Origin: Castanea sativa
Lineage: Eukaryota > Streptophyta > Magnoliopsida > Fagales > Fagaceae
Direction of reading: 5' to 3'
DNA length: 64,000 nucleotides
NCBI RefSeq assembly: GCF_040712315.1
Contig: NC_134021.1
Coordinates: 27,862,001 to 27,926,000 of the forward strand
The position numbers were made by a program, and so were the translations under genes. The notes below the pieces were generated by a model. It searched no databases. It worked only from the letters and a program-made list of their open reading frames with translations, and had not been told where the DNA came from. This document shows positions 1-11,117 of this stretch, in pieces. Each line of letters begins with the position of its first letter. Position 1 is the first letter of the stretch.

Positions 1-612
1 AGATGGCAGAGAGAAGCTCAGCAGTGGCTCTGAATGGCGTGGATTCGCTCTCTCTCTCTCTCTCTGTCGGACCTGATTCTTTTCTCCTCTTTCCATTGCG
101 TTTTGGACGTTTGGTTTTTTTTTTTTTAAGTTTGTATTTTAAAGTCACGTGAGTGACAGGTGCTTATTCTGTTAGTGTTTTAACGTGTGACTAACTGAAG
201 CATTGATTTGGCAGTTGTGAATAGTTTAAGGAGTAAATTAGCCAATAAAAAAGTTGAGGGGGTCTTTTGGCCAGTAGTTGAAAGTTTAGGGGATGTATGA
301 GCATTTTTCCCGTTTATATATAACTCAATGTTTTAATGGGTTATAATTCCATATAGTTGTCATAGCTTTTAAATGTCCATCTGCCATATGTTTAGTCAAA
401 TAACAAAAAGAAAAAGTTATTTCAAATGCTAATGCCATTAAACATGGTTTGTAATGACTTATGGCACATATAGTTTACATATATACAACACCATATGTCC
501 GGCCACGTTTGAGAGATATATATAAGCAATTTTTTATTCTTATATATTTTTATGTAATAGAAAACAATGATATATTTTAATTGTTTGTTTTCTTCACTTG
601 AAAAAAATATAT
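1..612. other. AT-rich intergenic sequence
   Basis: No gene is recognised. A CT microsatellite lies near 48-66. A 41-codon reading frame opens with ATG at position 3, but it runs through the microsatellite into a T tract and is not convincing. Poly-T and TA-rich stretches fill the rest. Confidence 0.5.
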
Positions 613-620
613 ATCTCTAC

Positions 621-1141
621 CATGGTTGTCAAAATCCAGATATGGATCTTACGATTTTACGATCCCACCTGCCTAAAACGATTTGGATCTTTCAAGGATT
701 TTTGTGATCATTTAGGATTGACAAGATCCTACGATTCTGACGATCTCAAACGACATTGGTTTCTTGTAATCTTCTTTAACTTGATAGAAGGCTCAGTTGG
801 ACCCAAATGAAAAATAAAATCCATAGACCAAGTTTTTCCACTCTAATGTAGAAAGAGTATCAGTTGGATCCAAATAACAAATATCCCAATAGAGTGTCAC
901 ATTTTGAGATTTTTGGCCTCTTTAAATGATGCTTACAAATGGATGTAGTGATGTATGGTAATATCAATGAATGAATAATTTATGTGATTATTTAACATAC
1001 TAGTGTGTGTGTGTATATATATATATATATTTTTTTTTTTTCAAATAATATAGGATCTTACAATTCATGATCCGATCCTATGATCCACAATCCCACCTAC
1101 CTCCCACGATCCTACATAGGATCCCAATTTTGACAACCTTG
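621..1141. mobile_element. hAT-type MITE with 8-bp target duplication
   Basis: Both ends carry inverted repeats. The left end reads CATGGTTGTCAAAAT and the reverse complement of the right end reads CAAGGTTGTCAAAAT. Similarity continues inward through GGATC-rich sequence. The 8-bp direct repeat ATCTCTAC lies immediately outside each end (613-620 and 1142-1149), the size typical of hAT elements. The element is 521 bp and has no plausible coding sequence, so it is a non-autonomous MITE. A GT/AT microsatellite lies inside near 1002-1032. Confidence 0.85.
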
Positions 1142-1149
1142 ATCTCTAC

Positions 1150-1796
1150 TATACTATTTTTGGGTAAAATAAAAGTACTATTGAGAGCTTCCTATCCTAC
1201 AAGTGGTGTAGGTTTAAAATATAATTAGAGAAGGTGGCTGTGTTATTGTATCTCGGGGGTGACACGCACAATGTTTAGACTACTACACCAGAACCCTGTA
1301 GATGCATGTATTGTCTTAAGACATTGACTTGGTCCATGCCTTAACCCCGTCATCTAAAAGCATATATGAATTGATGTTAATTCGCTTCTAATGTTATGAG
1401 ATTAATTTGAAGCATTATCGAGGTAATATTTGTCCACTATTCTCTAATTTTATGATAAATCTAATTTATGTGAATTTTTAATTATTTATATGATATGTTG
1501 AATGTAATGAAATTCAATTTATTTATCAATTATTATTCTTAGGAACAACATTATATAATTTATTTCTTATTAATTGCAAATCTGAAAGAATTTTTTTATT
1601 TTTTTTATTTTAAAAAGCTTAACTTCAGCCTTCAAATCGCAAATCAAGCTTTTCATTTTCATTGATAGGTTATAATGAGTTTTGGACTCATGAGTCATGA
1701 CTACACCTTCCACCCATTCTTATAAAGGAAGTTATAGTTTAGTTTGGAGTTCATTCGCAGGTTACAAATCAAGCATGTAATGAGAAGAGTTGTTTT
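1150..1796. other. Intergenic, nothing recognised
   Basis: AT-rich sequence with no convincing reading frame, RNA gene or repeat border. Confidence 0.5.
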
Positions 1797-2031
1797 GGGT
1801 AAATTCCACTAACATATCCTAAGGTTTGGACTAATACCAACCAGGTCCAAGACTTTTTAAAACTAACCAGTTTGGTTCCTAAAGCCAACTTAGTTCTTAA
1901 ACAGTTAGTTATATTTTCTCAATTGTTTTAGGAACTAAATTGGTTTTAGGGACGAAATTGGCTAGTTTTGAAAAGTCTTAGACTTGGTTGGCATTAGCCC
2001 AAACCTTAGGGGGTATGAATGGAATTTGTCC
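1797..2031. mobile_element. Foldback MITE with about 100-bp arms
   Basis: The left arm starts GGGTAAATTCC and the reverse complement of the right end starts GGACAAATTCC. The two arms remain alignable for about 100 bases (shared blocks such as AAGGTTTGG and CCAAGAC/TCTAAGAC), so the 235-bp element is nearly all inverted repeat. This looks like a Mutator-like or other foldback MITE. A clean target duplication is not visible, so the superfamily is uncertain. Confidence 0.7.
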
Positions 2032-2179
2032 TATTATTTTTTTAAAAAAAATAATTGGTAAGTTATGTAGATACCCAATAGGTATTAAAATCCACAACCT
2101 CACACTTCACCTAAAACTTACAAGAGAACATGTGTGTGGATCAAAATACCGAGGTTAGGGAAATGATTGGAACAAATAA

Positions 2180-2900
2180 TTTATAGAATATGGGGTGATA
2201 GTTTACAATGGGAGAACTAGCTTGGAAATCAAGCCTAAAAGAAATCGATAGACATGAGTTGGAACAAACACAATTTGGATCTTGTTATTATCTTCGATCT
2301 AGCCAAGGTATAAGATCATACAAGATATTACAATCTCTCTCTCTCTATAAACTGTTGTATGTATTTTCAAACCATTTCTCAGGTGCAGGAGAGTCCTATT
2401 TATACTAGTTTTCCCTCCCTTCAGCAATGGGATTGTGTGGTGGAAATCAGCAGATACTTATCCCATCAAGTGTTTTCTCCACCTTTTAAGAGGATGAGTG
2501 GATTATTGGGTAAGAAACACTCTTCAGGCCGGTCATTCATTAGTAAATAATAATAGCCCTTGGTAGGTGAGAACATCCATTTAATGTGAAGGTAACTGTT
2601 ATCTGTTCTAAGTGCTATCCCTTTTGGCTTATTAGGCATATTTCCATTGGATTGTCTTATTAGGCATATTTCCATTGGATTGTGGCCCTCCTTTGGTTCT
2701 TCTCCTGTTTGTTTATATTATTGGTCAATAACCAAGGTTTGTCTCATTAGCAAAACACTAAAACTACAGCGAAGGCTGATGCTAGGCCACGGTCTATGGT
2801 CCTAAAAAAAGCCTTGGACCTTGCTCTTGGGCCGGCCCAAACCTGTCTTTCTCTATCCCGTCCCCACAGGCTATGGGCCAGTGGGCCTTTGTGCAAATAA
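2180..2900 (-). mobile_element. Possible LTR remnant (borders not found)
   Basis: The minus strand holds TATAAATAGG (plus-strand 2395-2405 region) followed by a GA-rich leader, a layout seen in plant LTR promoters. A 28-bp perfect tandem duplication lies in the putative U3. No TG..CA ends, target duplication or adjacent retroelement coding sequence was found, so this is only a suggestion. Confidence 0.25.
2628..2683. repeat. 28-bp perfect tandem duplication
   Basis: The 28-base unit beginning CTTATTAGGCATATTTCC occurs twice head to tail (2628-2655 and 2656-2683) with no mismatch seen. Confidence 0.9.
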
Positions 2901-3350
2901 AACAATCCCTATGTAATAGCTTCTAGTATGTATGCCCTAAATCACTTAAAACAATATCCACATCTTAATTTAGAGAATATATCAATGAACAAAATGTAGT
3001 TTAAATGAATAACTTTAGCACCGTAAAAAACAAGTACACAACATACATTATTCCCCTAGTTTGTAAATGCAAAAATGCAACTTCAAATTTTATTATATCA
3101 ATAATTAACTTTTTTTTCTCATACTCTGAACACAGTCTGTTAATTCATCTTAACATCCACGCTTACCAAAACAAGTCTTTTGGTAGAAATCTATTTTTGC
3201 ACCAAACATCACAGTTTTATTTTCACAATTAAAGCTGTCATCCTTGCTTTGCAAAAGGAAGACTAAATATGGTTTTCCAACACTACTAGCAGCACCATCA
3301 AGTGAGGTTTTTTTTTTTTTTGATACCAGAAAGGGAAGAAATACAATCAG

Positions 3351-3671
3351 TTAAGTCACAACATGAATTGGCACATTAGTAGCTTGACTAGCTAAGTGGT
3401 ATACATTTTCAAGGACAACCTTAAAAAAAATTATCAGCTTAAACACTACACCAACTTGTTGTATGCAGTTAAGATTTGTTATCATTGTTCTTGTTCTCCA
3501 ATCTGGCTTAGCACAACCATTTAGGAGAAGGTCTAATTTTCTGCAGTTGTTGAGAACCAAAACCTGCTGAATACCAAGGTTCTTTGCCTGAATAGAGGCT
3601 TCCACCAGAGCTTCATGCAATGCCCTAGCAGCTGAGTTTGTTACACAGCTTCTAACCCCCCAAAACACCAC
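3351..3671 (-). pseudogene. LINE C-terminal RNase H-like (RVT_3) fragment
   Basis: The translation has the A-x-E-A..A...A..LG pattern, a V.V..D/N.. strand and a C-terminal VYHLA..A, as in the RNase H-like tail of plant LINEs. It sits just before the poly(A) end, where this domain belongs. The first catalytic region has decayed. Confidence 0.65.
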
Positions 3672-3739
3672 TTCACCTTGTCTGTTCTTAGCCTCATAAG
3701 CAAAAGCACTACCAAGAGGACCCTTCCTTCTTGCTCCTG

Positions 3740-4123
3740 CTAGTTTAAGAAGTATTTGTCACTGACCCCCAGCAAGATTGGGATCTCTTGAGTGTTTGTA
3801 TTCCTTGAATTGTTGAGATTCTTCCTTACTAAAAGCTTCCTGGTACCTGAGTGGAAGAAAGCCTGCACAGTGTTGCAAATATCATGTTTCACAGTTTGCC
3901 AAAAGCCTTGGAAGAAGAAAGCTGGAATACCATCAAGCCCTGGGGCTTTATAAGGCCCTAATTGGAAGATAGTGTTCTCAATCTCCTTGACTGTTACCGG
4001 TTTGTTCAGTATGCAGCATTGCTGAGCAGACAATTTAGGTATGGCCATATTGTGCAATTGTTCCATGATGCTCTCTACATTATAAGTGTTGGCAGACTCA
4101 TAAGTAGATTTAAAATGGTCCAT
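3740..4123 (-). pseudogene. LINE reverse transcriptase, N-terminal part only
   Basis: The translation carries KAPGLDGIPAFFFQGFW near residue 80, the hallmark first RT block of plant LINEs. It then leaves the family after about 95 residues. The catalytic F.DD block and the rest of the RT are absent, which marks an internal deletion. Confidence 0.8.
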
Positions 4124-4143
4124 AAATATTCTTTCAATGCCCT

Positions 4144-4353
4144 CTAGATCCTCAAAGGAACTTCCTCAGAATTCTTAATGCAATGGATTCTACTTCTGGC
4201 CCTCCTTTGTTTAACCACAGCTTGAAAATACCTTGTATTTCTGTCTCCTTTTAAAATCCATTCACTCCTGGCCTTCTGTGCCCACATAAGTTCTCTCTTC
4301 AATAAGCACTCCAACTCTTCCATAAGCTCTTTCTCTTTTCCCACATCCTCCAT
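4144..4353 (-). pseudogene. LINE ORF2 linker between endonuclease and RT
   Basis: The translation contains WILKGDRNTRYFQAVVKQRR, which matches the conserved block usually read as W-L..GD.NTK.FH in plant LINE ORF2 proteins between the endonuclease and the reverse transcriptase. Stops separate it from its neighbours. Confidence 0.7.
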
Positions 4354-4436
4354 AAATATTACATTGTTCTGGAGATCTTGTAATAGCCTCTTCTTCTAAT
4401 TAATCTCTTGTCTATTCTGCCAAAAACATTCCTATT

Positions 4437-5266
4437 CTAGTGAACAAACTCCTTTCTAACACTGTAGACTTTATGCATTAATTGGTAAGCTCTAGAACCA
4501 TATGTACTACCAACCCAAGCTCTTTGCACCACTTCCTTACATGATGGATGAGTTAACCACATACATTCAAACCTGAAGGGTCTTCTTTGAAAGGGAAGCT
4601 TGAGATCAAAGTCTAGAGTGATTGGACCATGATCTGATTTGATAATTGGGTGATTGGTTAAAGCATAATTTGGATAGGTTTCTACCCACTCCACACTTGC
4701 AAAAGCTTTGTCCAACCTCTCCATGACAAAATTTTTGTTCATCCAAGTAAATTGTTGACCTTGAGCTACTAAATCACATAATTGTAAGTCAGACACTAGG
4801 AGTTGAAAGTTTTCTGCACCAGGGTTAGGACCATCACCAAAAGAAAAATTTTCCTTCACAGAGAGAATTTGGTTAAAATCTCCAATGCATAACCATCTCT
4901 GATGAGCCAACAATTTTAATTCCCTAAGTTTACACCAGACTTCTTCCCTCTTAGAAACTTCAAGCTGTCCATATACAAAAGTAATAGAAAGGGGGTTACC
5001 TCTATTGTCCAACAAATCCATATGCACCAAATGTTTCGACTCATATTGTCTTTCCATCCAGGCTAATAGAAGACCACCACTCATCCCCTCTCTTGGTAAT
5101 TCCCAACCAACCTCAAAACCACATCTATCCCATATCTTTTTTCCTCTATCTTTAGGTAAACGAGTCTCCATTGGAAACATCAAATCTGGTTTTGACTTGT
5201 GGGCCTTTTTTCACACTGAAGAACTACAGAGGATTTGCCCAAGCCTCTGTAGTTCCAGCAGTGCAT
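4437..5266 (-). pseudogene. LINE endonuclease domain (EEP family), frameshifted at its start
   Basis: The long open part (5183-4437, 248 codons) shows APE-type endonuclease features: WLCIGDFNQIL near residue 97, an ERLDKAFAS block near 160 and a KSDHGPITLDF block near 190, with the SDH catalytic signature. Upstream, in another frame at about 5266, lies MHCWNYRGLG, a degenerate form of the usual LINE start containing WNCRGLG. The true N-terminus is therefore frameshifted. This enzyme nicks target DNA to prime reverse transcription. The copy is inactive as it stands. Confidence 0.8.
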
Positions 5267-5369
5267 TAAATTTTTTTTATATACATTAAATGTATTCTTA
5301 ATAGTACTTGATCCTTTATTTTATTTTATTTTATAAAAAAGAGAAATGTTAAGGAATGCCTTAAAGATA

Positions 5370-5766
5370 GGACAAAGTTTGGCTACAAAATTAGTTGTAG
5401 CCTTAGGCTACAAACTTACTTAATATCTTTTTATTGAAGGTGAATTTTGATAAATCTACCATTAGATTACATCTTCTTCTTATATCCTCTATGCTTGCAA
5501 AATTCAAGAAAATTAAAGATCAATAGCTATGTCATCAATAAATTTTTTAAATTGCGAGTTTTTATAATTTAAAATTATGCACAAAATATAAGTTTATAGA
5601 TCATATAGTAAATAATATGTGATTAACACAAAATTTAACATGTGTATTAAGAGCGTAAAGAACATACAATTCAACGGTTAGATTTTCAAAATATGTTATA
5701 ATATTTATTTTATTGAGTGAGTTTGTAGCCTTAAGCTACAATAAATTTTGTAGTTAAACTTTGTCC
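5370..5766. mobile_element. Mutator-type MITE with 9-bp target duplication
   Basis: The left end begins GGACAAAGTTTGGCTACAA and the right end is its degenerate reverse complement; similarity extends about 60 bp inward. The 9-bp direct repeat TTAAAGATA flanks both ends exactly (5361-5369 and 5767-5775), the size made by Mutator-like transposases. The element is 397 bp and non-coding. Confidence 0.85.
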
Positions 5767-5775
5767 TTAAAGATA

Positions 5776-6349
5776 TTGGTTTAGAAACTATTTTTAGCAA
5801 CATTTTATAGGAAAATAATAAAGTAATTAATTTTTCTAACAGTTTTTTTATATTTCTTATGAAAGTAGTGTTAAAATTTTCCTAATATGGTTTATTAATA
5901 ATTGTTTTACCCGTTAACATAACCCTAAAAAATGGTGCAAAGGATGTGCAAATGCAAATTGTGCACACTTCTCTCTCTTTGTGTGTGTGTGTATATTATG
6001 GCACGTTTGGTACACTGTAATAATTATTACATGAGAATATGAATAAATATTATAAGGAATACATTAAATTGGAATATAATAAGTATTACTTTTTATTAGC
6101 TTGGTTGACCACTTAGGAATAGAATCCTGAATATGCATCCACAATTTGGTAGAGTATGAAAAGAAGGTGGAACGAAATCATTTGTAAGTCAAATTTCCTA
6201 ACATACTCTTGTTTTATAAAATTATATTTACACTTTTTGAAGATCTAGCTTAACTTTTTTTTTCCTAAAAAAAAAAAAGCTTAACATTTAAAAAAAAAAT
6301 GGGAGAAGGATCTACCTTATTATGTATAAATTTAATAATTTAGTAATTA

Positions 6350-6398
<49 letters not shown>

Positions 6399-6950
6399 GT
6401 TTAAAAAATTAATAACTCCATAGAAGTTATATAAGAGAAAATAAAATGATACATCTTTTATTTGTTTTCAAAAAGAAAAATAAAATAAAATAAAATAAAT
6501 AAATGTGCCCTTAGTGAATCAGTAAGAATTGTACTGGATTGAGACCCGGTATGGCACACTTGCCTTTTAAGAACTAAATTAAAATAATAAATAATTTATA
6601 TGATCCAAGGATTGAGTTAACTTTTCAACTTTTAATCCCAGCCCTTAAAAGGTATTGCGGGTATAACACTATAAATTAAATCCAGTTGTATTAAATAAAT
6701 TAAAATCAAAGATTAACAAAGTAATTTACAACAATCTAAGTATGACCAAACGTAAAAGAGTATTACCCCAAAGACAACAAGGGACCTCTACACTGCGTGC
6801 ATAGATTACATATCTAAATCTCAGATATTGTATGGGATCTAATACTTATAGATGGCTGAAATCAGGAGTGTAGCCAAGAATTCTTCCTTGAGATTGAGAG
6901 TGCCAAATTATGCCATTCTATAGATGTTAGTCATAATTTATAAAAATATT
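5776..6950. other. Intergenic with TA/TG microsatellite
   Basis: No gene is recognised. A compound (TA)n(TG)n microsatellite lies at about 6348-6396. An A-rich stretch with repeated AAAAT units lies near 6476-6502. Confidence 0.6.
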
Positions 6951-6955
6951 GTATA

Positions 6956-7723
6956 TGTAAGTGCACAATTTATACCTGAACCCAAAAACAAGTGTTGGGC
7001 TCAGGCCCAATGAGCCTTATATAATGAAATTTGTAGAGTATGGATTTGAAACCTAGGTTCGGGATTTTGGAAGTTTGATCAACAGGCTAGAATGCCACAA
7101 TCTATGCAAATGACAAATGAATATCACAAAGAAACCTCCTCGGACGTAAGCCAATGACAATTTGTATAATACTTCTCTTTCTATGCCAAAGATTACAGTT
7201 CTTCGTTCTTTTTCAGCTAACCAGTCGGTCCCCCCTTCTTTCCTCTCTCGTCTTTTTATATACTTCTACTTCTTCCCTGTTTCATTCACGTGTCACACAA
7301 ATCTTCCTCTTAGATACTTGTCCCATCCACCACCTTCTTGAAATCTTCAAATAATAGCAAGAAGGCTTAATTCTACTGTTCAGAGGTCATTTTCCCATTA
7401 ATGCGGCCAGGGAGGTAGATGCAGGGCCTTTAATGTGGTGATAACAGCTTTTTCCTTAAATATTTCTCACACGTTCTTGCTTCTAAATGGTGCTTGGACC
7501 ACACTTTTACCCACCAGTTCTTCCAGAATTCTGCCCCCAATCCGTTTAGCAAGTCCCAAGGCCATTCCTGGGCCTGTCCGAGGATATACTCCTCCTCGGA
7601 CAGCTTCTTGGACCACTATAGTGCGGACTGACCTGTGGGCTTATGGACCCTGACCAAACAGACTTGTATTAACCAATAGGCTCAAAGCCCAAACGTTTGT
7701 TCGAACATTTTTACCCCCCCACA
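6956..7723 (-). mobile_element. Solo LTR with 5-bp target duplication
   Basis: On the minus strand the unit starts TGTGGGGGGG and ends GTGCACTTACA (TG..CA). The pentamer GTATA flanks it on both sides (6951-6955 and 7724-7728). A minus-strand TATAAAAAG box lies at 7252-7260. CCGAGGA-type motifs recur as in the related LTR at 63314-64000. No retroelement coding sequence adjoins it, so this is a solo LTR left by LTR-LTR recombination. Confidence 0.85.
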
Positions 7724-8126
7724 GTATATAAAATTATCAAATGTAACATATTTAATCTTTCTAAACTCAAATGACTGAAATGAGTATACAAAAATTATTT
7801 AATTTGGTATAAAGATCTACAAAATATTTTAAAAGATATTTTAGCATCTCCCATTGAAATTATGCTCGGCGACGATCTTTTATTATATAAAATACATTTA
7901 TTAACATCTTTTTTTTTTTTTGAGAGTGAATAGTAGAAACTTTATTAACGTAAGCAACTAAATCAGTTTGTACAATAAATTGAATGCGTGGTGAAATATT
8001 CTCCATTCACACTAAAAAATTTAATATGCTAATAACATATCTAGTCAGACCATGAGTTACAAAGTTAATTGCCTTCTCTTTTTGTACGAGAGCAAAGCAC
8101 TTTTTTAAAACTTTGGAAAAACATTT

Positions 8127-8438
8127 TCACATCCTCAGGTAACGGACCTGTTTTGGTGATAGAGGTTGTTCATACTCTCTCACAGCTTTTATAATAGCCA
8201 GCAAGTCCCCCTCTAAGATAGCCCGCCTCACACCAATGTCATTTGCAAATACTAAAGCTGTTGCTACCTCCATTGCTTCGATCTCCATTGCACTGTAAGC
8301 CTGGGACAAGCACTTAGTACAAGAGGCTAAAACCAACCCATTCTCATCCCTAATCACCACACCAATTCCTGATTTGTTTTCCTTAGAAAACACCATGCCA
8401 TCGAAGTTTATTTTTGCCATATTCACTGGAGGAGGCAT
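8127..8438 (-). pseudogene. LINE RNase H-like (RVT_3) domain
   Basis: The 103-codon frame reads INFDG..(K)..SGIGVVIRDENG, then AMEIEAMEVATAL and ILEGDLLAIIKAV. These carry the D, E and D positions of the plant LINE RNase H-like domain. It is open but lacks the C-terminal part and any upstream RT. Confidence 0.8.
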
Positions 8439-8454
8439 CCAATGATTTTGTATA

Positions 8455-8867
8455 TTTTGACTGCGATGCTATACCTGAGTCATAGTGTCCAGCAACTTGG
8501 AATGGTAGTCATTCAAGATGATTTGTGAGACTTCAACTACGTGGTGAAGCGCAGTGGCAGGGACTTGCAAGCAGACCTGGTTGCGTTGGTTCCAAACTGA
8601 CCAGGCCGTGAATGCAAAGAGCTCAAGTTGCTTACCTTCTTCTCGACAAAACCAACAGAACTACGGAAATCCTACAAAGTTGGATCAGCCCAAACAATAT
8701 CAAACTCGGTACAAGACTACAAAGTGTGCAGTGGGTCCTCGACAGCAACTCTACATCGTTCACACATAGGGTCGGCATTAATGGTTCTTCTCACTAAAGC
8801 TTGTTACGTTGGCATGGCATTACGGCAAGCCCTCCATATAAAGGTCTTCACCTTCTGAGGCACACGC
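8455..8867 (-). pseudogene. LINE zinc-binding (zf-RVT) region, broken
   Basis: Minus-strand translation from 8867 gives VPQKVKTFIWRACRNAMPT, a stop, then MCERC and DPLHTL, the CxxC...H core of the zf-RVT domain that precedes RNase H in plant LINEs. At least two stops interrupt it. Confidence 0.75.
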
Positions 8868-8878
8868 TATTAACATCT

Positions 8879-11117
8879 CTTTAATCTTTAAGTATATGGC
8901 TAAAAAATTAATCTGGGGAAAAATCCATAAAATTTTAATTAATAATTTTTCTTAATGATATGGCTTCTACTTTCCCTATTCAGGGGGCTATTCCTTTAAG
9001 CACAATAAGAAAAATTATTATTACAAGTCTTAATCAAACATTAAGAAACAGTTGCAAACTTAAGCTGATAAAACTTATTTTTTACATAATGTATTACTAC
9101 TACCCATGTATCAAACTCATTATACATAACTCGAGCAAATTCTGCTATAAAAGGGGAAATCTTTAAAAAAAAAACCCTTGTCTCTATGACAAACCCAAGT
9201 TATTTTCCTCTTTGAAAAAAAACCCAAGTTATTTTCTATAAACAAATCAATGTTGGAACAACTTATTTGGCACATAATTTTAAACCCAAAAGAAGAAAAA
9301 AATTAATGAGAAAAAACTAAAAATACTCAACTGGCATAATGATGAGGAGGAGGCATAAATAGTGAAGTTTAAAGACTAAAAAAGAAGTAGAAAGAGTGAA
9401 ATATTCATCTGGCACACAGGGAAGAAAAAAGTAAAAAAGAAATTACAATAGAAATTTATAACTAAAAACCTATATAAGTGATTTTGTTTTGGTGGGATCA
9501 ATTAGACCTAAAGATTTGGAGTGTTGTACTATATAATTGTAAACTCCAGCCCTGAGAGGCTGAGCCCATGTCAAAGATTTATTTATTTAAATTTTTGCTG
9601 CGGGTGGGAATTTTGAACAGATTTAGAGAGAAACCCTAAAACATGCCTCGGCCCTTTGCTGAGATGAAATGTTAAAAACTAATGTTTCATCTCAATCGTC
9701 CAATTAGATAAATAGAATAACTTAACTTCTAATTTTGGCTATTTAAAGAGTATTGCACCAAATCTCAAGTTAATTGATTGCAGTGTACAGTGTGTGTGTG
9801 TATATATATATAATATTATTGTTGAATATAAATAAATACCAAAATTTAAATAATTCACTAATTAAAAGTTAAATGAATAGTAAGTAAATATTTCTCTTTA
9901 AAAGAAGAGTGACACATGACACCAATTAAAGGATGAGGTGGAATGCTAAATAAAAGGATTCTCAAATAATGCACTACATGGTACTATGGTAGAACTTGCT
10001 TTTATTTCAATTTTAAATTTATGATATATATAAAACCGAATATGTCTTACTTTCATTTGAATATTATAATAAAGTCCTAATGCTAGAATATATATAATTC
10101 CATCTACAAACACAATCATAATAATGCTTATCTATTCTAGGAAAAAAAAAATCATAATAATTGAATTTCATATTTTGACAAAAGGATAAAAGCGAGAAAA
10201 AAATTGTATTATGTTAAATTTTTCGGTGCATTACAGGGATTTTTTACTTGTATATAGTATGTATGAGCCTTTATATTTTTACATATATTTTCACATCCAT
10301 TTTCATGTGTTAATTGTAGATATTAATGTGCAATAGTGGACATACGAGAGTATGAAATAGTATTTTCCTATATAGTATATACTACAACTCAACCACATTA
10401 CTTGACACTTGTGCACTGAGTTGAAAAAAAAAAAAAATAGTTTTCTACATTGAGTCGACAGATGTAAACAAGTCAAGCTTTGTTGAGTAGTGAATGTTTG
10501 AGCTCGAGTGGAAAACAAAAGTAAATTGTTCTAATTCTGCTTGAGCTCAAATGAAGCCAACAAATAATGTTTGAATTTGAGCTCAATTTTAAGATCAAAT
10601 TCAAACTCAATATCAAGCTTTTGAGCTTAAAATTCAATACAAGTATATTATAAAGCCTATATCAAGCTAATATCAATCCCATCTAGTTTGGATGAGTGGT
10701 CTTAACTCTTAATTAATTAAAATCTTAGTAAGATATAAGTTTATTTGTCAAGCTCATAAATGAGCCTAGGTTTAGCTTTTTTATTTTATTTTTATTTTTA
10801 TCATGCCTCAATATTCATGAATTTGTACAAGAATATTTTTTGTTTTGCTGCTTGGCTCATTTATTTAGCAAGCATATAATTAAGACTCAAGTTTTGCTTG
10901 CTATACTTTCTCAAAAAAAAAAAAAAAAAGTTTTGCTTGTTATAAACTAACTAACAAACAAACATATACAAAAGGCAAGCCCAAAACTGAACCCATGCCT
11001 TGGCATAAGCCATAAAGGGCTATCCAAGCTCATGACTTGGCTGTGAATTGCTGTGAGGCCAAAAAAAAAAAAAAAAAGCTGCTTACCATCTTCTCAAAAA
11101 GCAGTAGTAATAATAAT
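8879..11117. other. Intergenic, upstream of the PPR gene
   Basis: AT-rich sequence without a recognised gene. It contains a short perfect hairpin (stems 9660-9669 and 9685-9694, TGAGATGAAA with its complement), a GT/TA microsatellite near 9788-9812, and A tracts. The last few hundred bases should contain the PPR promoter, but no single TATA box can be assigned. Confidence 0.5.

Larger units (their letters stand above)
3308..5266 (-). mobile_element. Decayed LINE (L1-type) with internal RT deletion
   Basis: Reading the minus strand from about 5266 to 3308 gives endonuclease, a linker, the start of the reverse transcriptase and then an RNase H-like C-terminus. It ends in a poly(A) tail, seen as 14 T residues at 3308-3321. 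This order matches plant L1 LINEs. Most of the RT core and the zinc-binding region are missing between the RT start and the RNase H part, and frames are broken. No flanking duplication was found, so the 5' border is approximate. Confidence 0.8.
7910..8867 (-). mobile_element. 5'-truncated LINE insertion with 11-bp target duplication
   Basis: The minus strand reads zinc-binding domain, RNase H-like domain, 3' UTR and poly(A) (T tract at 7909-7921). The 11-bp direct repeat TATTAACATCT flanks it exactly (7899-7909 and 8868-8878). The truncated 5' end, poly(A) and long duplication are the textbook signature of target-primed reverse transcription. Confidence 0.9.

Noticed and set aside
598..810. 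70-codon open frame on the plus strand
   Set aside because: It lies inside the hAT-type MITE, begins without ATG and shows no family features.
6000..6755. Possible hAT-like element with GCACGTTTGGTAC at the left and ACCAAACGT at the right
   Set aside because: Only about nine terminal bases match and no target duplication was found; CGTTTGGTA words are common in plant intergenic DNA.
9660..9694. Ten-base perfect hairpin
   Set aside because: Short stem in AT-rich DNA without T tract or gene context; expected by chance in a window this size.
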